Shown: in pieces, positions 1-9,465 of the stretch | Layout: every line of letters starts with the position of its first letter | Numbering within the stretch: position 1 is the first letter of the stretch | Assembly: GCA_003427395.1 (NCBI GenBank) | Contig: BFEA01000820.1 | Coordinates: 75,052 to 139,051 of the forward strand | Length of the DNA stretch: 64,000 nucleotides | Direction of reading: 5' to 3' | Source of the DNA: Chara braunii | Taxonomy: Eukaryota > Streptophyta > Charophyceae > Charales > Characeae | Position numbers and translations under genes: made by a program | Notes under the pieces: generated by a model | The model's input: only the letters and a program-made list of their open reading frames with translations | Databases searched by the model: none | What the model was told of the DNA's origin: nothing

Positions 1-240
1 CCTCAAATCTGTACCTACGGCCTGTCCAATGGCCGTGGGCCTCCAGGTCGCGTGCTTGGAACAGGCGCGCGGCCTAGGGGCCCTCAACAACCGTCGGGCC
101 CGAAAATGGGCTCGTGTGTCAGGCTCAGCATGTAACACCCTGGTTTTCAGGCTTTCAGCCTGAGGGACGCAGGGCCTGGAAAATGGCCCTCGTGTGCAGG
201 CGCAGCATGTAACAGTAGGCCTAAGGGGACGACGGTTCAG
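1..240. repeat. GC-rich LTR-like repeat fragment
   Basis: This stretch resembles 42,940-43,080: both carry 'gtgggcctccagg', 'gcgcggcct..gggg' and a 'ccgggccc' run followed by an 'aatggg' segment in the same order. The phrase 'cagcatgtaac' occurs twice here. The style (GGCC-rich, no coding frame) is that of LTRs elsewhere in the window, but termini are not visible because the window starts inside it. Confidence 0.45.
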
Positions 241-390
241 ATGAGGCCCAGGTAGGCCAGGGGCACGGCGTTTTGGACAGGCCAGGGGTAAAGGCCCAGG
301 CCAACGGCCACAAGGCCGGTACCGGTCCAGCATAGGACCTACCAGCGGCACAGTTCAGAGGCTGCCGCGTTTAGGCGCCAAGTCCAGTTC

Positions 391-770
391 GAATCTGGAC
401 CGTTGATCAGATCAACGGTCCAGGCCGGTAGGTACCAGGAGGTAGGAGGCCGGCCCAGCACTACAAAAGGCTGGGTACCAGCCTCAGTAGAAAAGTTAGA
501 AGTTTGTGAGGTTGGAGTTAGTCTTCAGGATTAGCGCAGCCTTGCAGCGTTAGTGAGATTAGCGCGAGCAGCGAGGATTAGCGCGAATCTGGACCGTTGA
601 TCAGATCAACGGTCCAGGCCGGTAGGTACCAGCAGGTAGGAGGCCGGCCCAGCACTACAAAACGCTGGGTACCAGCCTCAGTAGAAAAGTTAAAAGTTTG
701 TGAGGTTGGAGTTAGTCTTCAGGATTAGCGCAGCCTTGCAGCGTTAGTGAGATTAGTGCGAGCAGCGAGG
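391..770. repeat. 194-bp tandem duplication with perfect palindromes
   Basis: Positions 391-576 and 585-770 are near-identical copies differing by a few substitutions. Each begins with an inverted repeat of two 14-nt arms (ctggaccgttgatc and its complement) around one central base, at 395-423 and 589-617. The remainder reads like an LTR end or leader ('gcactacaaaa..gctgggtaccagcctc'). No ORF is supported across it. Confidence 0.8.
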
Positions 771-892
771 AGAAGACGAGCGCAGCAGCGAGAAGGAACA
801 GCGCAGCGGCCCTGCCGCGCCATAGCTACCGGATCAGGTACTGGGGGGAAAGGCTTTGCCTTCTCTCCCTCTGTTCCTCCGCCCCCCAGTTC

Positions 893-894
<2 letters not shown>

Positions 895-946
<52 letters not shown>
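895..946 (+). repeat. (CT)n microsatellite
   Basis: An almost pure CT run at the end of the tandem-duplicated LTR-like region. ORFs through it encode only Ser-Leu repeats and were discarded. Confidence 0.95.
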
Positions 947-947
<1 letters not shown>

Positions 948-1048
948 CTCCTCCTCCCTTCTCAGTCTAAGTCTACTTCCGGGTTCTCCTACGGGACTAC
1001 TATAAGTATGAAAGATGGTTACGAATTCTGATAACATTGGAGACAGCG

Positions 1049-1751
1049 ACATTGGGACTATAGGTTGAGGACTACTTGTGGGATCCGATTTCATCTGCCT
1101 CTGGAGATGTACTTGACATTGTGAGATCGATATCTGAGACATTGTGGGACACTGTATCCACGACATTTCGGGCTTTCGCCACCTCTGACATTTCAAGATA
1201 CTATCTTTGGATGATCTCAGACCCTGGCCTTTCGTCTATGTCCAAGGCCAGAGCTTTCACACCCCTGATGAATGATTGAGAGTGTTCGATGGCAGTCCGA
1301 GTCAGGTCCGAGTCAGTCCATGTATCTCAAGTTTTCCGCTGTATTTGTATTTGTATTTACTCTGTATTATCTGGTCGGTTCTGGGAATCTGCGCCATACT
1401 TATGACTGTGTTTCAGTGTCCCACAATGTCTCAGATATCGATCTCACAATGTCAAGTATGGCGCAGATTCCCAGAACCGACCAGATAATACAGAGTAAAT
1501 ACAAATACAAATACAGCGAAAGCCCGAAATGTCGTGGATACAGTGTCCCACAATGTCTCAGATATCGATCTCACAATGTCAAGTACATCTCCAGAGGCAG
1601 ATGAAATCGGATCCCACAAGTAGTCCTCAACCTATAGTCCCAATCCGAGTCAGTCCATGTATCTCAAGTCTTCCGCTGTATTTGTATTTGTATTTACTCT
1701 GTATTATCTGGTCGGTTCTGGGAATCTGCGCCATACTTATGACTGTGTTTC
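1049..1751. repeat. Complex inverted and direct repeat cluster
   Basis: Segment 1049-1180 reappears inverted at about 1519-1648. Part of it (1111-1153) is also inverted at 1411-1454. Segment 1333-1399 is inverted at 1455-1518. Segment 1303-1412 is repeated directly at 1646-1751. The blocks abut with almost no spacer, so the region folds into nested hairpins. Short ORFs on both strands are by-products of this symmetry. The pattern is what serial template switching would leave, or a chimeric assembly. Confidence 0.85.
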
Positions 1752-1835
1752 ATGAGTATGCAACACTCCTCTCCCTGTGTCCACCTGGATCTGTTCCTCT
1801 TCTCTCTCTCTCTGTACCTGGATCTGTCTCTCTTC

Positions 1836-1849
1836 TCCTCTGTGTGTGT

Positions 1850-1903
<54 letters not shown>

Positions 1904-1922
1904 TGTCTGTCTGTCTGTTTGT
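1836..1922 (+). repeat. (GT)n then (GTCT)n microsatellite
   Basis: A GT dinucleotide run of about 55 bases after 'tgtgtgtgtggtg', passing into GTCT repeats. The stretch 1925-2445 has no convincing gene apart from a weak candidate exon ending at a GTGAGC donor near 2131, recorded under rejected items. Confidence 0.95.
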
Positions 1923-2459
1923 TAGTGTCCCTCCCCACACACAATCCTCACGAGTTGCTGAAAGTCTGATGACAGTCATGCTTTTTCTGTTGAGTCTTGT
2001 GCAGCAAAGATGACAATACACTCAGACATGTTGGTTCATCTTGCATTGTTTGTAAATTAATTGTTTGTCGGGATTGTACAGTCATTTAATGTTACTTCAT
2101 CATTCGGAAACACGATAGTTATCATGATGCAGGTGAGCTGCGGTCTATCAAAATTCCCACGCACGGTTTACCATGCCTTCTTCTTCTGCAGATTGTCCTC
2201 CCCTGCTGCAGTCATGGTTCCTTACTGTTCTGCCGGCCTTAGGCCATCATGCTTGAATGCACGTGAAATAATTCTCTCTAGCTGTCAAACAATATCCTCA
2301 TACATCACCTTCAAACTTTGTTGTGTCCTCGTCCATTTGTGATCCCACACCCACCTTACTCCCTCTCTTGGTCGGTGCATCATTGACCACACTTGTGTTT
2401 GACGCGGGTGATCTGACATTGGGCAATTTTGTCTAATCTTATCTGCTGTGTCCTGGCAG

Positions 2460-2535
2460 AGATATCAAGTGTGCAAACGTGTTGGTGGGTCACAATGGTG
2501 TTGTGAAGCTTGCCGACTTTGGGATGGCTCGTGTG
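2460..2535 (+). CDS. Exon of a MAPKKK-like protein kinase (catalytic loop to DFG)
   Basis: This 76-base stretch encodes the catalytic loop and magnesium-binding motif of a Ser/Thr kinase: (R)DIKCANVLV then KLADFGMARV, i.e. RD-I-K-x2-N and DFG with correct spacing. It is flanked by splice signals: a T-rich tract ending 'cctggcag' just before 2460 and 'GTATGG' at 2536. The Arg codon of RD is split across the upstream intron. The pattern RDIK.AN.L....KLADFG is typical of the plant MEKK/MAPKKK class (family knowledge). The APE segment or substrate lobe was not found in the next kilobase, nor a convincing N-lobe upstream, so this is either one exon of a gene with long introns or an exon carried off by a transposon. 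It is the only host-type coding sequence I can defend here. Confidence 0.7.
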
Positions 2536-2544
2536 GTATGGTAG

Positions 2545-3390
2545 CTCATTCCTTTGTTTCCTTTCCATTTTTTGTGTTTTGTGTTGTGCTGTAGTGGACA
2601 ATGAATACTGTCATGTTTGGCAATAATTAAGTTGTGTACAAATGAGCCACCTGATGAGGTACATGTGGCTTTTTTTTTGTTTCCCCATGCAAATGAGGTA
2701 GAGTTATTCTTCTCCTTGTCCTAGAGAGTTTCAAGTGCACTGCCATGTGTTGAACTTGTAACTCGTTGGTCTAGCAACTGTTGGTGGGTGTCTTATTGAG
2801 CTCCACAATGACGCCAGTTCTGTTCCTGCTAAATCTTCTTATGTTCTTGAACAACCAGTGATTCTGAGGCTGGTTTTCGTGATGTGGATTAGTATTGTTA
2901 TCCAGAAATAGACTAACCGACAAGGCACAAATGTTTTTGGTTTTGGTTTGTGTGCTGCCAGCCAAACAGATCTTGTTGGTGGAGCCCCTGTAGACGAGGC
3001 CATGTTGGAACGAAATTGCTGGGGAATGTACTGGAGATTGAGTTTTCTTACTTTCTTCTTCTTCTTCTTCTTCTTCTTCTTCTTCTTCTTCTTCTTCTTC
3101 TTCTTCTTCGTCGCCGTCGCCGTCGTCGTCGTCTTCTTCTTCTTCTTCTTCTTCTGTCTTTTTGGTCATTGTTGGGGACAACGAAAAGGTGCAGACTGAT
3201 AAGGTGTGATTGTGCATGCAAAGAAGAGCTGTTCATGGACGGAAAGTTGAGTTAGGGGAACCTGAGAAATTGATCGGACTTGTGTTCTGTTGCATTTACA
3301 TTACAATGGAAGAACTGTTGAAATCGTGGGGCATACCTGCGTGGTGACTGAATGGTACACATATTGACCTGCTTTATCAACTACATTCTT
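2545..3390. other. Non-coding, with (CTT)n trinucleotide array
   Basis: If the kinase exon is real this is intron or flank. A CTT/CGT trinucleotide array runs from about 3051 to 3154 and gives poly-Phe, poly-Leu or poly-Glu/Arg ORFs in different frames, all artefacts. No further exon was recognised. Confidence 0.6.
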
Positions 3391-3530
3391 TTAAAGCTCC
3401 TAGGGTCACGACCAGGCTGTGCCCCTCTGTGAAATGGGCCGTCCGATAAGCAGTGCGTTTTCTGGCATCTATCAATGGTGTGCCGGAATACGTGACTGAC
3501 AATGCGGTGGCCATTGAAAACTACAGGCCG
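3391..3530 (+). repeat. Dispersed repeat, copy 1 (pairs with 37,490-37,640)
   Basis: The sequence from 'ttttaaagctcctagggtc' to 'ggccattgaaaactacagg' matches 37,490-37,640 with scattered changes, same orientation, 34 kb apart. The function is unknown; no coding frame is conserved between the copies. Confidence 0.75.
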
Positions 3531-4465
3531 CGCGCGACTAGGCGTACCATTGTACGCATTGTACGCGAGGTGTGCCCACGTACTATGGGTACCCCTGCGT
3601 TGTATGCGCGTGTACTATGCAGTTTACCCACAAAAAATTCTTTTTTTCCTTTCGTTGTAGGTCGGGGTCGCCGCGGCGGCTATGGCGGTCGGACCCGTGA
3701 ACCCCTCCAGGGTGTACAAAGGCCCTGAAAGCCCCTTTAAACTCTCTTATACCCCCATGAAAGTCCCCTAATAGGCTAGTATAACCCCAACCGCGCTCTA
3801 ACCAGCACAGAAATGCACGAGGAACTGATGAAGTAAGAAAACAAATCTACGAAATCTTACGCAACTACTGTGGACTGAAGTACATATCCTAAGCAAGAAT
3901 GTTGTGAAGTAATTGCAGTGTCTGCTGGTCGTCCAAAATGTAGGTCACGTCCGCCACAAAAAGATACGAATCCTGAGACCATAATACAGCGACGTCAACA
4001 TCAGTGTGCGTCGCTCCCTCGTGGCCTGCCTAGATCGGGGGGCTTCCTAGGCCGCCTCCTCCCTCTGCTGGCACTCTCTCCTCTCCCTTGTGCGCTCGCG
4101 TGTCCTACTGGACGGTATGATGCACACTCTCGCGGTGGGTCGTCGCCATCGTGCACAACATGCACACCGCCACGAACCTCCATGCACGATGCGATGTCCA
4201 TTATCCACCCTCCGTCTGAGGGACGACGACATACATAGCCTATGTATCCCCTGCGGTCATGACCGCGGGGTCAACTCGGATTGCGGTCGGGATCCCGACC
4301 GCAGGCCACGGACCGGGTGACTAGGCGCGATCAAGAAATTTCCAACTGCTGTGGGGTTGTGGGGTTTGAAAAGCCCTACTACCCCAATAGACAAAAAAAA
4401 AAAAGGGTTGTGGGGTTTCAAAAGCCCTACTACCCCTTTTTTTTGTTTTTGGATTTCGGCGTTTT
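3531..4465. other. GC-rich stretch with GTAC and GGTC palindromes, no gene seen
   Basis: The stretch contains short palindromic words such as 'cattgtacgcattgtacgcg' and 'cggtcgggatcccgaccg', similar in style to 27,660-27,750 and 28,480-28,550. From 4353 to 4440 a unit containing 'tgtggggttt' and 'aaaagccctactacccc' occurs twice, separated by poly-A. ORFs here are short and lack recognisable domains. Confidence 0.5.
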
Positions 4466-4816
4466 TGCAAGGAAAATGACCAATAGCGAGATGACAGAAT
4501 CCAGATAACACGATCACATTGAAAGCCAGATAGTCTCACAGTGCCCAGAAAGCAGCATTGCACCAATGTTACACCAATGGAGAATCGAAACACTGAAACC
4601 AAATGTCAATGAGAGCTTACTCTCGTCATCACCAACATAAGAGTCCAGGCCCTTCCCCCTACGTGGCGTTCGGTGCCCAGACTACTCCCCACACAGCTAC
4701 TATCTGCGTATGAATTGACAATGCAACTGTTGACGTCAACAGCCACCCAAGTACATGAAGATATCACCCAATGCAGACCATGCCAATACCAGGTATGAGC
4801 CCTCACATCCTCATCC

Positions 4817-4888
<72 letters not shown>

Positions 4889-4889
4889 N

Positions 4890-4973
<84 letters not shown>

Positions 4974-5567
4974 TTTCTCCCTTGTCTTCCCTCTATGCAC
5001 CCGAAGACCACCACTGCGCCTTGTTGTTTGTCCAAGCCCAGCCAGTGATTGAAGCTGGGCTATGGCGCTGCCCTCAGCGGCGCCCTTCTTCCCACACGGC
5101 CACACGTGCACAGCACCTTGCCCCAGCGCTAGCAGCAGCTTGTGAGTGTCCACTCCAGCAGCGCTGCCGCAAACTGGCAAGTGCCAGGCAGCGAACTCTT
5201 TCCTATATGGAAAGAGTCTGCCCTGGCCTGCGGCCTGGCTGGGCTGGGCCTGCACCCAGAAGCTTCCGGAAGGCTCCAGGTAGCTGGGCCTCTGCTGCTG
5301 CTGCTGGGCCTTCTTCAGTTACGATTCCCAGGTGTATATTGCTGCAAATGTGGCCCAGGGACTGCCTTTCAGAAAAGGCCTAGAAGGCCATGGAAAGTAT
5401 TTGCTGCTCGGGACCTGGGTTCCCTCAACCAACTGACGCGACATTTAGCCCCAAATACGAAATTGACAGCATTAGGCCTCTCGTGATTTGTTAGGCCCAC
5501 CTGCACTTAGGGCGGGCACACTTTCGTAAGGGGCCCATCAGGCCTGCTGAGGAGCCAAATCCTCGCA
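4466..5567 (-). repeat. Element 1 3' LTR
   Basis: It matches 12,507-13,424 along its length (ttgcaaggaaaatga... at one end, gccaaatcctcgca at the other). It is longer than its partner because of a (CT)n array at about 4819-4970 containing a single N at 4889, and because about 155 bp (4971-5125) are missing from the other LTR at the adapter site. Confidence 0.9.
4819..4970 (+). repeat. (CT)n array inside element 1 LTR
   Basis: Roughly 150 bases of CT with one N at 4889, probably a closed assembly gap, so the true length is uncertain. The same position in the other LTR carries a shorter array (12,867-12,918). Confidence 0.95.
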
Positions 5568-5577
5568 TTCCCTCCTC
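5568..5577 (-). promoter_or_regulatory. Element 1 polypurine tract
   Basis: On the minus strand GAGGAGGGAA lies directly before the LTR start TGCGAGG. This is the usual place for the plus-strand primer in LTR retrotransposons. Confidence 0.6.
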
Positions 5578-5640
5578 GTTTACTTCGGTAGTCTCCTAAG
5601 AAGTCCTTTAATCTGCAGGCATCTTTCCCTTGAGTCCTCT

Positions 5641-6530
5641 TTAATAGCCCGCAATCACTTGGGGAGCTGTTTCCTGGGTAAACCAGCGATCTTCATTGGG
5701 ATGCATCCTTGGCTTTGGAGGTCGGACTCTACCGGGAGGTTTAGGCACTGGCATCACCCGGTGTTCCACGATTTCCCCAAATATGTCTAGGACCTCCCAG
5801 GGACCGAAATGCTGAGGCATTAATTGTCCTGAAATTCCCAACTCTTGACCCAGTTCAGACGACTTAACCCAGACTCTGTCCCCTACCTGAAAATTAGAAG
5901 GCGGTCTACATTTGTTCTTAGATGCAATCACATCATCCTAAGACTTCCTAATATGTTCAACAGCCTGCTGCCGCATCTGTTCATACTTGATAGCAAACTC
6001 TATGTTGCCGGTGTTGCAGTCGGCTGCTTCTCATGTAGCAGCAGTTATGGGCTTCCAACCAAGATGCAGTTGGTTGGGAGTCGTACCAGTAGTGCTGTGC
6101 ACAACGTTGTTGTATAGGCTGGTGATGAGAGGTAATTTCTCGTCCTGACTTGGCTTGATGTAATGCCGTAGCAGGTGCTGCACTACTCGGTTCATGTGTT
6201 CCGCCTGGCCATTTGACTCAGGGGGATTTCCCGATGTCATCTGCAGTCGGGTGCCCATCTGTTGGGCAGTATTTTACCACAGTTCGCTAGTGAAGCGAAC
6301 GTCCCTATCACTAACAATGGACTCGGGCAAACCAAAGTCCCGTACCCTGTTATCCAAAAACATCTTAATAACATAGTTAGTTTTGTTGTTTCTGGCATAG
6401 CGATTAGTCTAGCATACTTGGAAAATCGGTCCACTATAACAAAGATGTGTCTCTTTCTGATCCTGCTGGTCACCAAGGTATCCATGAAGTCCATGGACAC
6501 ACCTTGACCGGGACCTTCAGGGATCGACAA
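5641..6530 (-). pseudogene. Element 1 integrase core and C-terminus (decayed)
   Basis: Reading right to left: core start with SMDFMDTLVTS and FVIVDRFSKYARLIAMPE (first catalytic Asp present); a frame-disrupted second-Asp region, where the expected SDRD block reads LLVIGTF; then QMTSGNPPESNGQAEHMNR with the catalytic Glu; then a C-terminal block NFQVGDRVWVKSSELGQELG and FGPWEVLD. The tail PPKPRMHPNEDRWFTQE..APQVIAGY corresponds to the chromodomain-like tail of element 5 but is shortened. Several frame changes separate these blocks, so no active integrase is encoded. Confidence 0.85.
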
Positions 6531-6889
6531 GGGCTTGATAAGCCCAAATGGAGCCGAAGTCCTTGGTTTGTCCCATTAGCAAACCTAGCAAGTTTTAACA
6601 TACTTTTTTGCATCTTGCATCATAGAAGGCCACCAAAATCTTTGCATTGGGTTAGCTGATGTCCTTTTGAACCGAAGTGACCAGTTGCATCATGTTTCTC
6701 GCCTAAAAACAAACTACGCAAAGACTCCCTATCTGGAACACACAATCTTTTATTCCTAGCCTTCTCAAGGAACAACAAAGCCATTGACCTTCGTAAATTC
6801 GTCAGAGGTGACGTTGTCTTTAGCCTCTAACGTACGGATGATTTCTCACATAACTATGTCTTCCCGATAGGCTTCCACCAAAGATCGAG
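6531..6889 (-). pseudogene. Element 1 integrase zinc-binding region remnant
   Basis: No long frame survives, but the sequence corresponds base for base to the HHCC region of elements 2 and 5, for example the part for 'KRLCVPNS' and 'LGECHDATGHFG'. It is assigned by position between RNase H and the integrase core. Confidence 0.6.
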
Positions 6890-7606
6890 TTACATCTTCA
6901 GATATCCCAAACTCAGCTCGCCCAGATAGTCTGCCCTTCGTGATAGTGCATCAGCCACTTTATTGTACTCTCCTTTGAGAGGATCAAGTTTGAAATCGTA
7001 CGTATCGACAACTTGAATCCATCTCTTGAGTGTGTCTGAGAGTACCGGTTGTGTCTTAATCCAGCGCAAGGTCTCATGGTCAGATCTCACATAGAAGAAT
7101 CTGCCTAGGAGATACGGTGTCTCTCCTTTGAGAGGATCAAGTTCGAAATCGTACGTATCGACAACTTGAATACATCTAGTGTGTCTGAGAGTACCGGCTG
7201 TGTCTTAATCCAGCGTAAGGTCTCATGGTCAGATCTCACATAGAAGAATCTGCCTAGGCGATACGGTGTCTCAAGTGGACTGTGCTAACTTTTGAGAGGG
7301 CATCGTTTTGCTCATGTACTCGATGGGCCTCAACATTTCCCCCTCCTTTTGCGTAAGGACCACACCAATGCAGTATTGGTTGGCGCCAGTGGTCACCACA
7401 AAGGGTTGCTCAGGATCAGGTAGTTTTACTTCGTAGTGTGTTAGTGCATACTTCAATTTCTTGAAGGCTGCCTCACACTCTTTTGTCCAGTCCCAAGGGG
7501 TGTCAAGGCGTGTGAGGTCAGTTAATGGGGAGGCTATAGTGTTGCAATTCTTCACAAATGGTCTATAGTAGCCTGTCATGCCCAAGAATGGCCTCACCTC
7601 AGTCAC
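6890..7606 (-). pseudogene. Element 1 RNase H domain with internal duplication
   Basis: The N-terminal part reads SFLGMTGYYRPF-like thumb sequence, then FVVTTGANQYCIGVVLTQKEGE, where TTDAS of the family is TTGAN: the first RNase H Asp is lost. The C-terminal part reads RSDHETLRW...KGEYNKVADALSRR. Between them a segment of about 146 bp is tandemly duplicated (about 6976-7122 and 7124-7270), breaking the frame. Enzymatically dead. Confidence 0.85.
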
Positions 7607-7621
7607 AGACTAAGGTCTGGG

Positions 7622-8329
7622 TCAGTCACGTATGCTGGCCAGCTTGGCATCATCCGACCTCAAACCGTCTGCAGAAATCTCATGATCTAAGTTGGTGTGA
7701 CCGAACTCGCATTTTTCCAAGTTAACCTTGTACCGGTGCTGTCTTAGGAGACCTAGCACTGTTTTGACGTGCTCAGCGTGCTCCTCAACTGTCTTACTAA
7801 AGATAAGAATGTCGCCAAGGTACACGACGATAAACTTGTCTAAGTACTGGTGAAGAATTGGGTTTATGGCGTGCTGGAATGTCCCAGGAGCATTGCATAG
7901 ACCAAAGGTCATCACCACAAACTCTTACAAACCGTACCTGGTTTGGAAAGCGGTTTTTTGCTGGTCCTCAGATCTAATGGCAATTTGATAGTATATGGAC
8001 TTCAGATCTATCTTTGTGAAGTATAGGCATCCGTGCACTCTATCCAAGAGGTCGTCGATGGGGGGTAGGGGCGCCGCGTTCTTTATGGTGATGGCATTGA
8101 GGCCCCTATAGTCAATGCACATCCTTAAGGTACCTCCCTTCTTAGAAAGGACTAGGACGTGTGGACCATAAGGGGAGGTACTAGGTCGAATCCATCCCTT
8201 CTCTGTGAGCTCTTTGAGCTGGCGGCGGAGCTCATCCAACTCCGCAGGAGGCATCCCATAGATTCGTCCTCTAGGTACTTTGCTACCGGGAACGACTTCT
8301 ATCGCATGGACAACCTCTCTTTCTACCAC
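7622..8329 (-). pseudogene. Element 1 reverse transcriptase (YLGD mutant)
   Basis: Fingers/palm blocks are well preserved: [43 protein letters not shown], then after a stop near 7922 [19 protein letters not shown] and [17 protein letters not shown]. The family motif is YLDD, and here the first active-site Asp is Gly. A stop separates the two halves at TRYGL. The region would copy RNA in the element's life cycle if intact. Confidence 0.9.
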
Positions 8330-8379
8330 ACCATTGGGCTCCTCAAAAAGGTTTGGATATTGAGCAACTGGGGGTGATT

Positions 8380-9234
8380 TTACGTCCTCCCTTTCTCAGA
8401 GAGAAAGACTAGGTACATGCCCTCCTCGCGATTTTGTTTATTATAGTTATAGAAAGAAGATGCACACATGCAGACATAGTTCTCCACTAGACTGCTAACT
8501 TTAAACTTACGCAGTCTAACGGTTCTTCCATTAGGTAACTTGTGGACCATCACCTTCCTATCCCAATCAAATTGAGGTTGAGCAACCTCGAGGTAGTACG
8601 TGCCTAGCACCATATCGAATGGCAGTTTGTCACTAACAAGGAACGAGATCTTGTGTCTCAGCTCCCCTCCTCCATAGGAGAAGGTGCAAACTACGTCCTT
8701 GACATAGTCTTGGACAACCATATTGTGCTTGTTGGCTAGCGTAGATGCTACAGATCTGCTCAACTGCTGCTCTTGGTTCCCTAAGCGCAGTCTATCCACA
8801 CCCACTTTATGGCCACCTACATCAACCTCTACCACGAAATGTTCAACCCTAGGACTGTTGTTGATCATCGACCAAAAGTCTCTGGGGTCCTTCCGTGACC
8901 ACTCAGACACATCTCTCGAACATAGCATTGGTGGGTCTATGTGTGTCTGCGGGGCGGTAACATGGTCAATAGCCTTGGCCAACGCCTGAAGTGGAGAAGG
9001 CAACGTTACCACTTCAGCACGGGTAAGAGCAGCTAAAACTCCTACTGCCCTGATGTGTTTCGCTAAGAGGTGCTCGCAGAAGCACCACCAGGGTTCGAAG
9101 ACAGGCCTATCACTGTTGGAGATGCTACCTTCGTTGTGACCTTTTTGCCTCGGCACTTTCGAGACATATTGCCATAGTGGCCACAATTTTGATGGCTCCA
9201 GTCTTTTCGAAAAAAGACCTTCTAAGCCTTCCAC
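8380..9234 (-). pseudogene. Element 1 gag tail and protease region, active site deleted
   Basis: The 284-codon frame ends with [28 protein letters not shown], the flap and C-terminal half of a retropepsin-like domain, and FYNYNKQNREEGMYLV, the linker to RT. Compared with elements 2 and 5 the segment holding the catalytic Asp motif is absent: sequence jumps from GGHKVG to RLRL. Near 9150-9205, in another frame, a zinc knuckle is recognisable but its His is replaced (CGHYGN instead of CGQYGH). Confidence 0.8.
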
Positions 9235-9465
9235 CTAAGCTGTGCAGGAAAAGCCCAAACCAAATCTCAGCGAACAGTAAAGCTAATAGGGTCTTTCTGT
9301 CCAGGTGCAGGTAGTCCGCATCTTCACAGACATGTCTATTTCATCGAGTCTCTCTCCGAGACAGCGCCTAGATCGTTACGCCTTTCGTGCGGGTCAAAGA
9401 CACGTGTTCCTTGGACCGGCCTACCTTCCGCTTCCCGGTCCCCCTAGCCTTTTCTTTGATGGGCG

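Noticed and set aside
2061-2130. Possible upstream kinase exon (..SFGNTIVIMMQ before a GTGAGC donor)
   Set aside because: It vaguely resembles the strand before a kinase hinge, but the acceptor is weak and the similarity is too low to claim.
3821-3840. Second hammerhead-like ctgatgaag...gaaaac
   Set aside because: No stem II can form between ctgatga and gaaa; likewise ctgatgagg at 2,649 and ctgatgaag at 28,731 lack the GAAA half.
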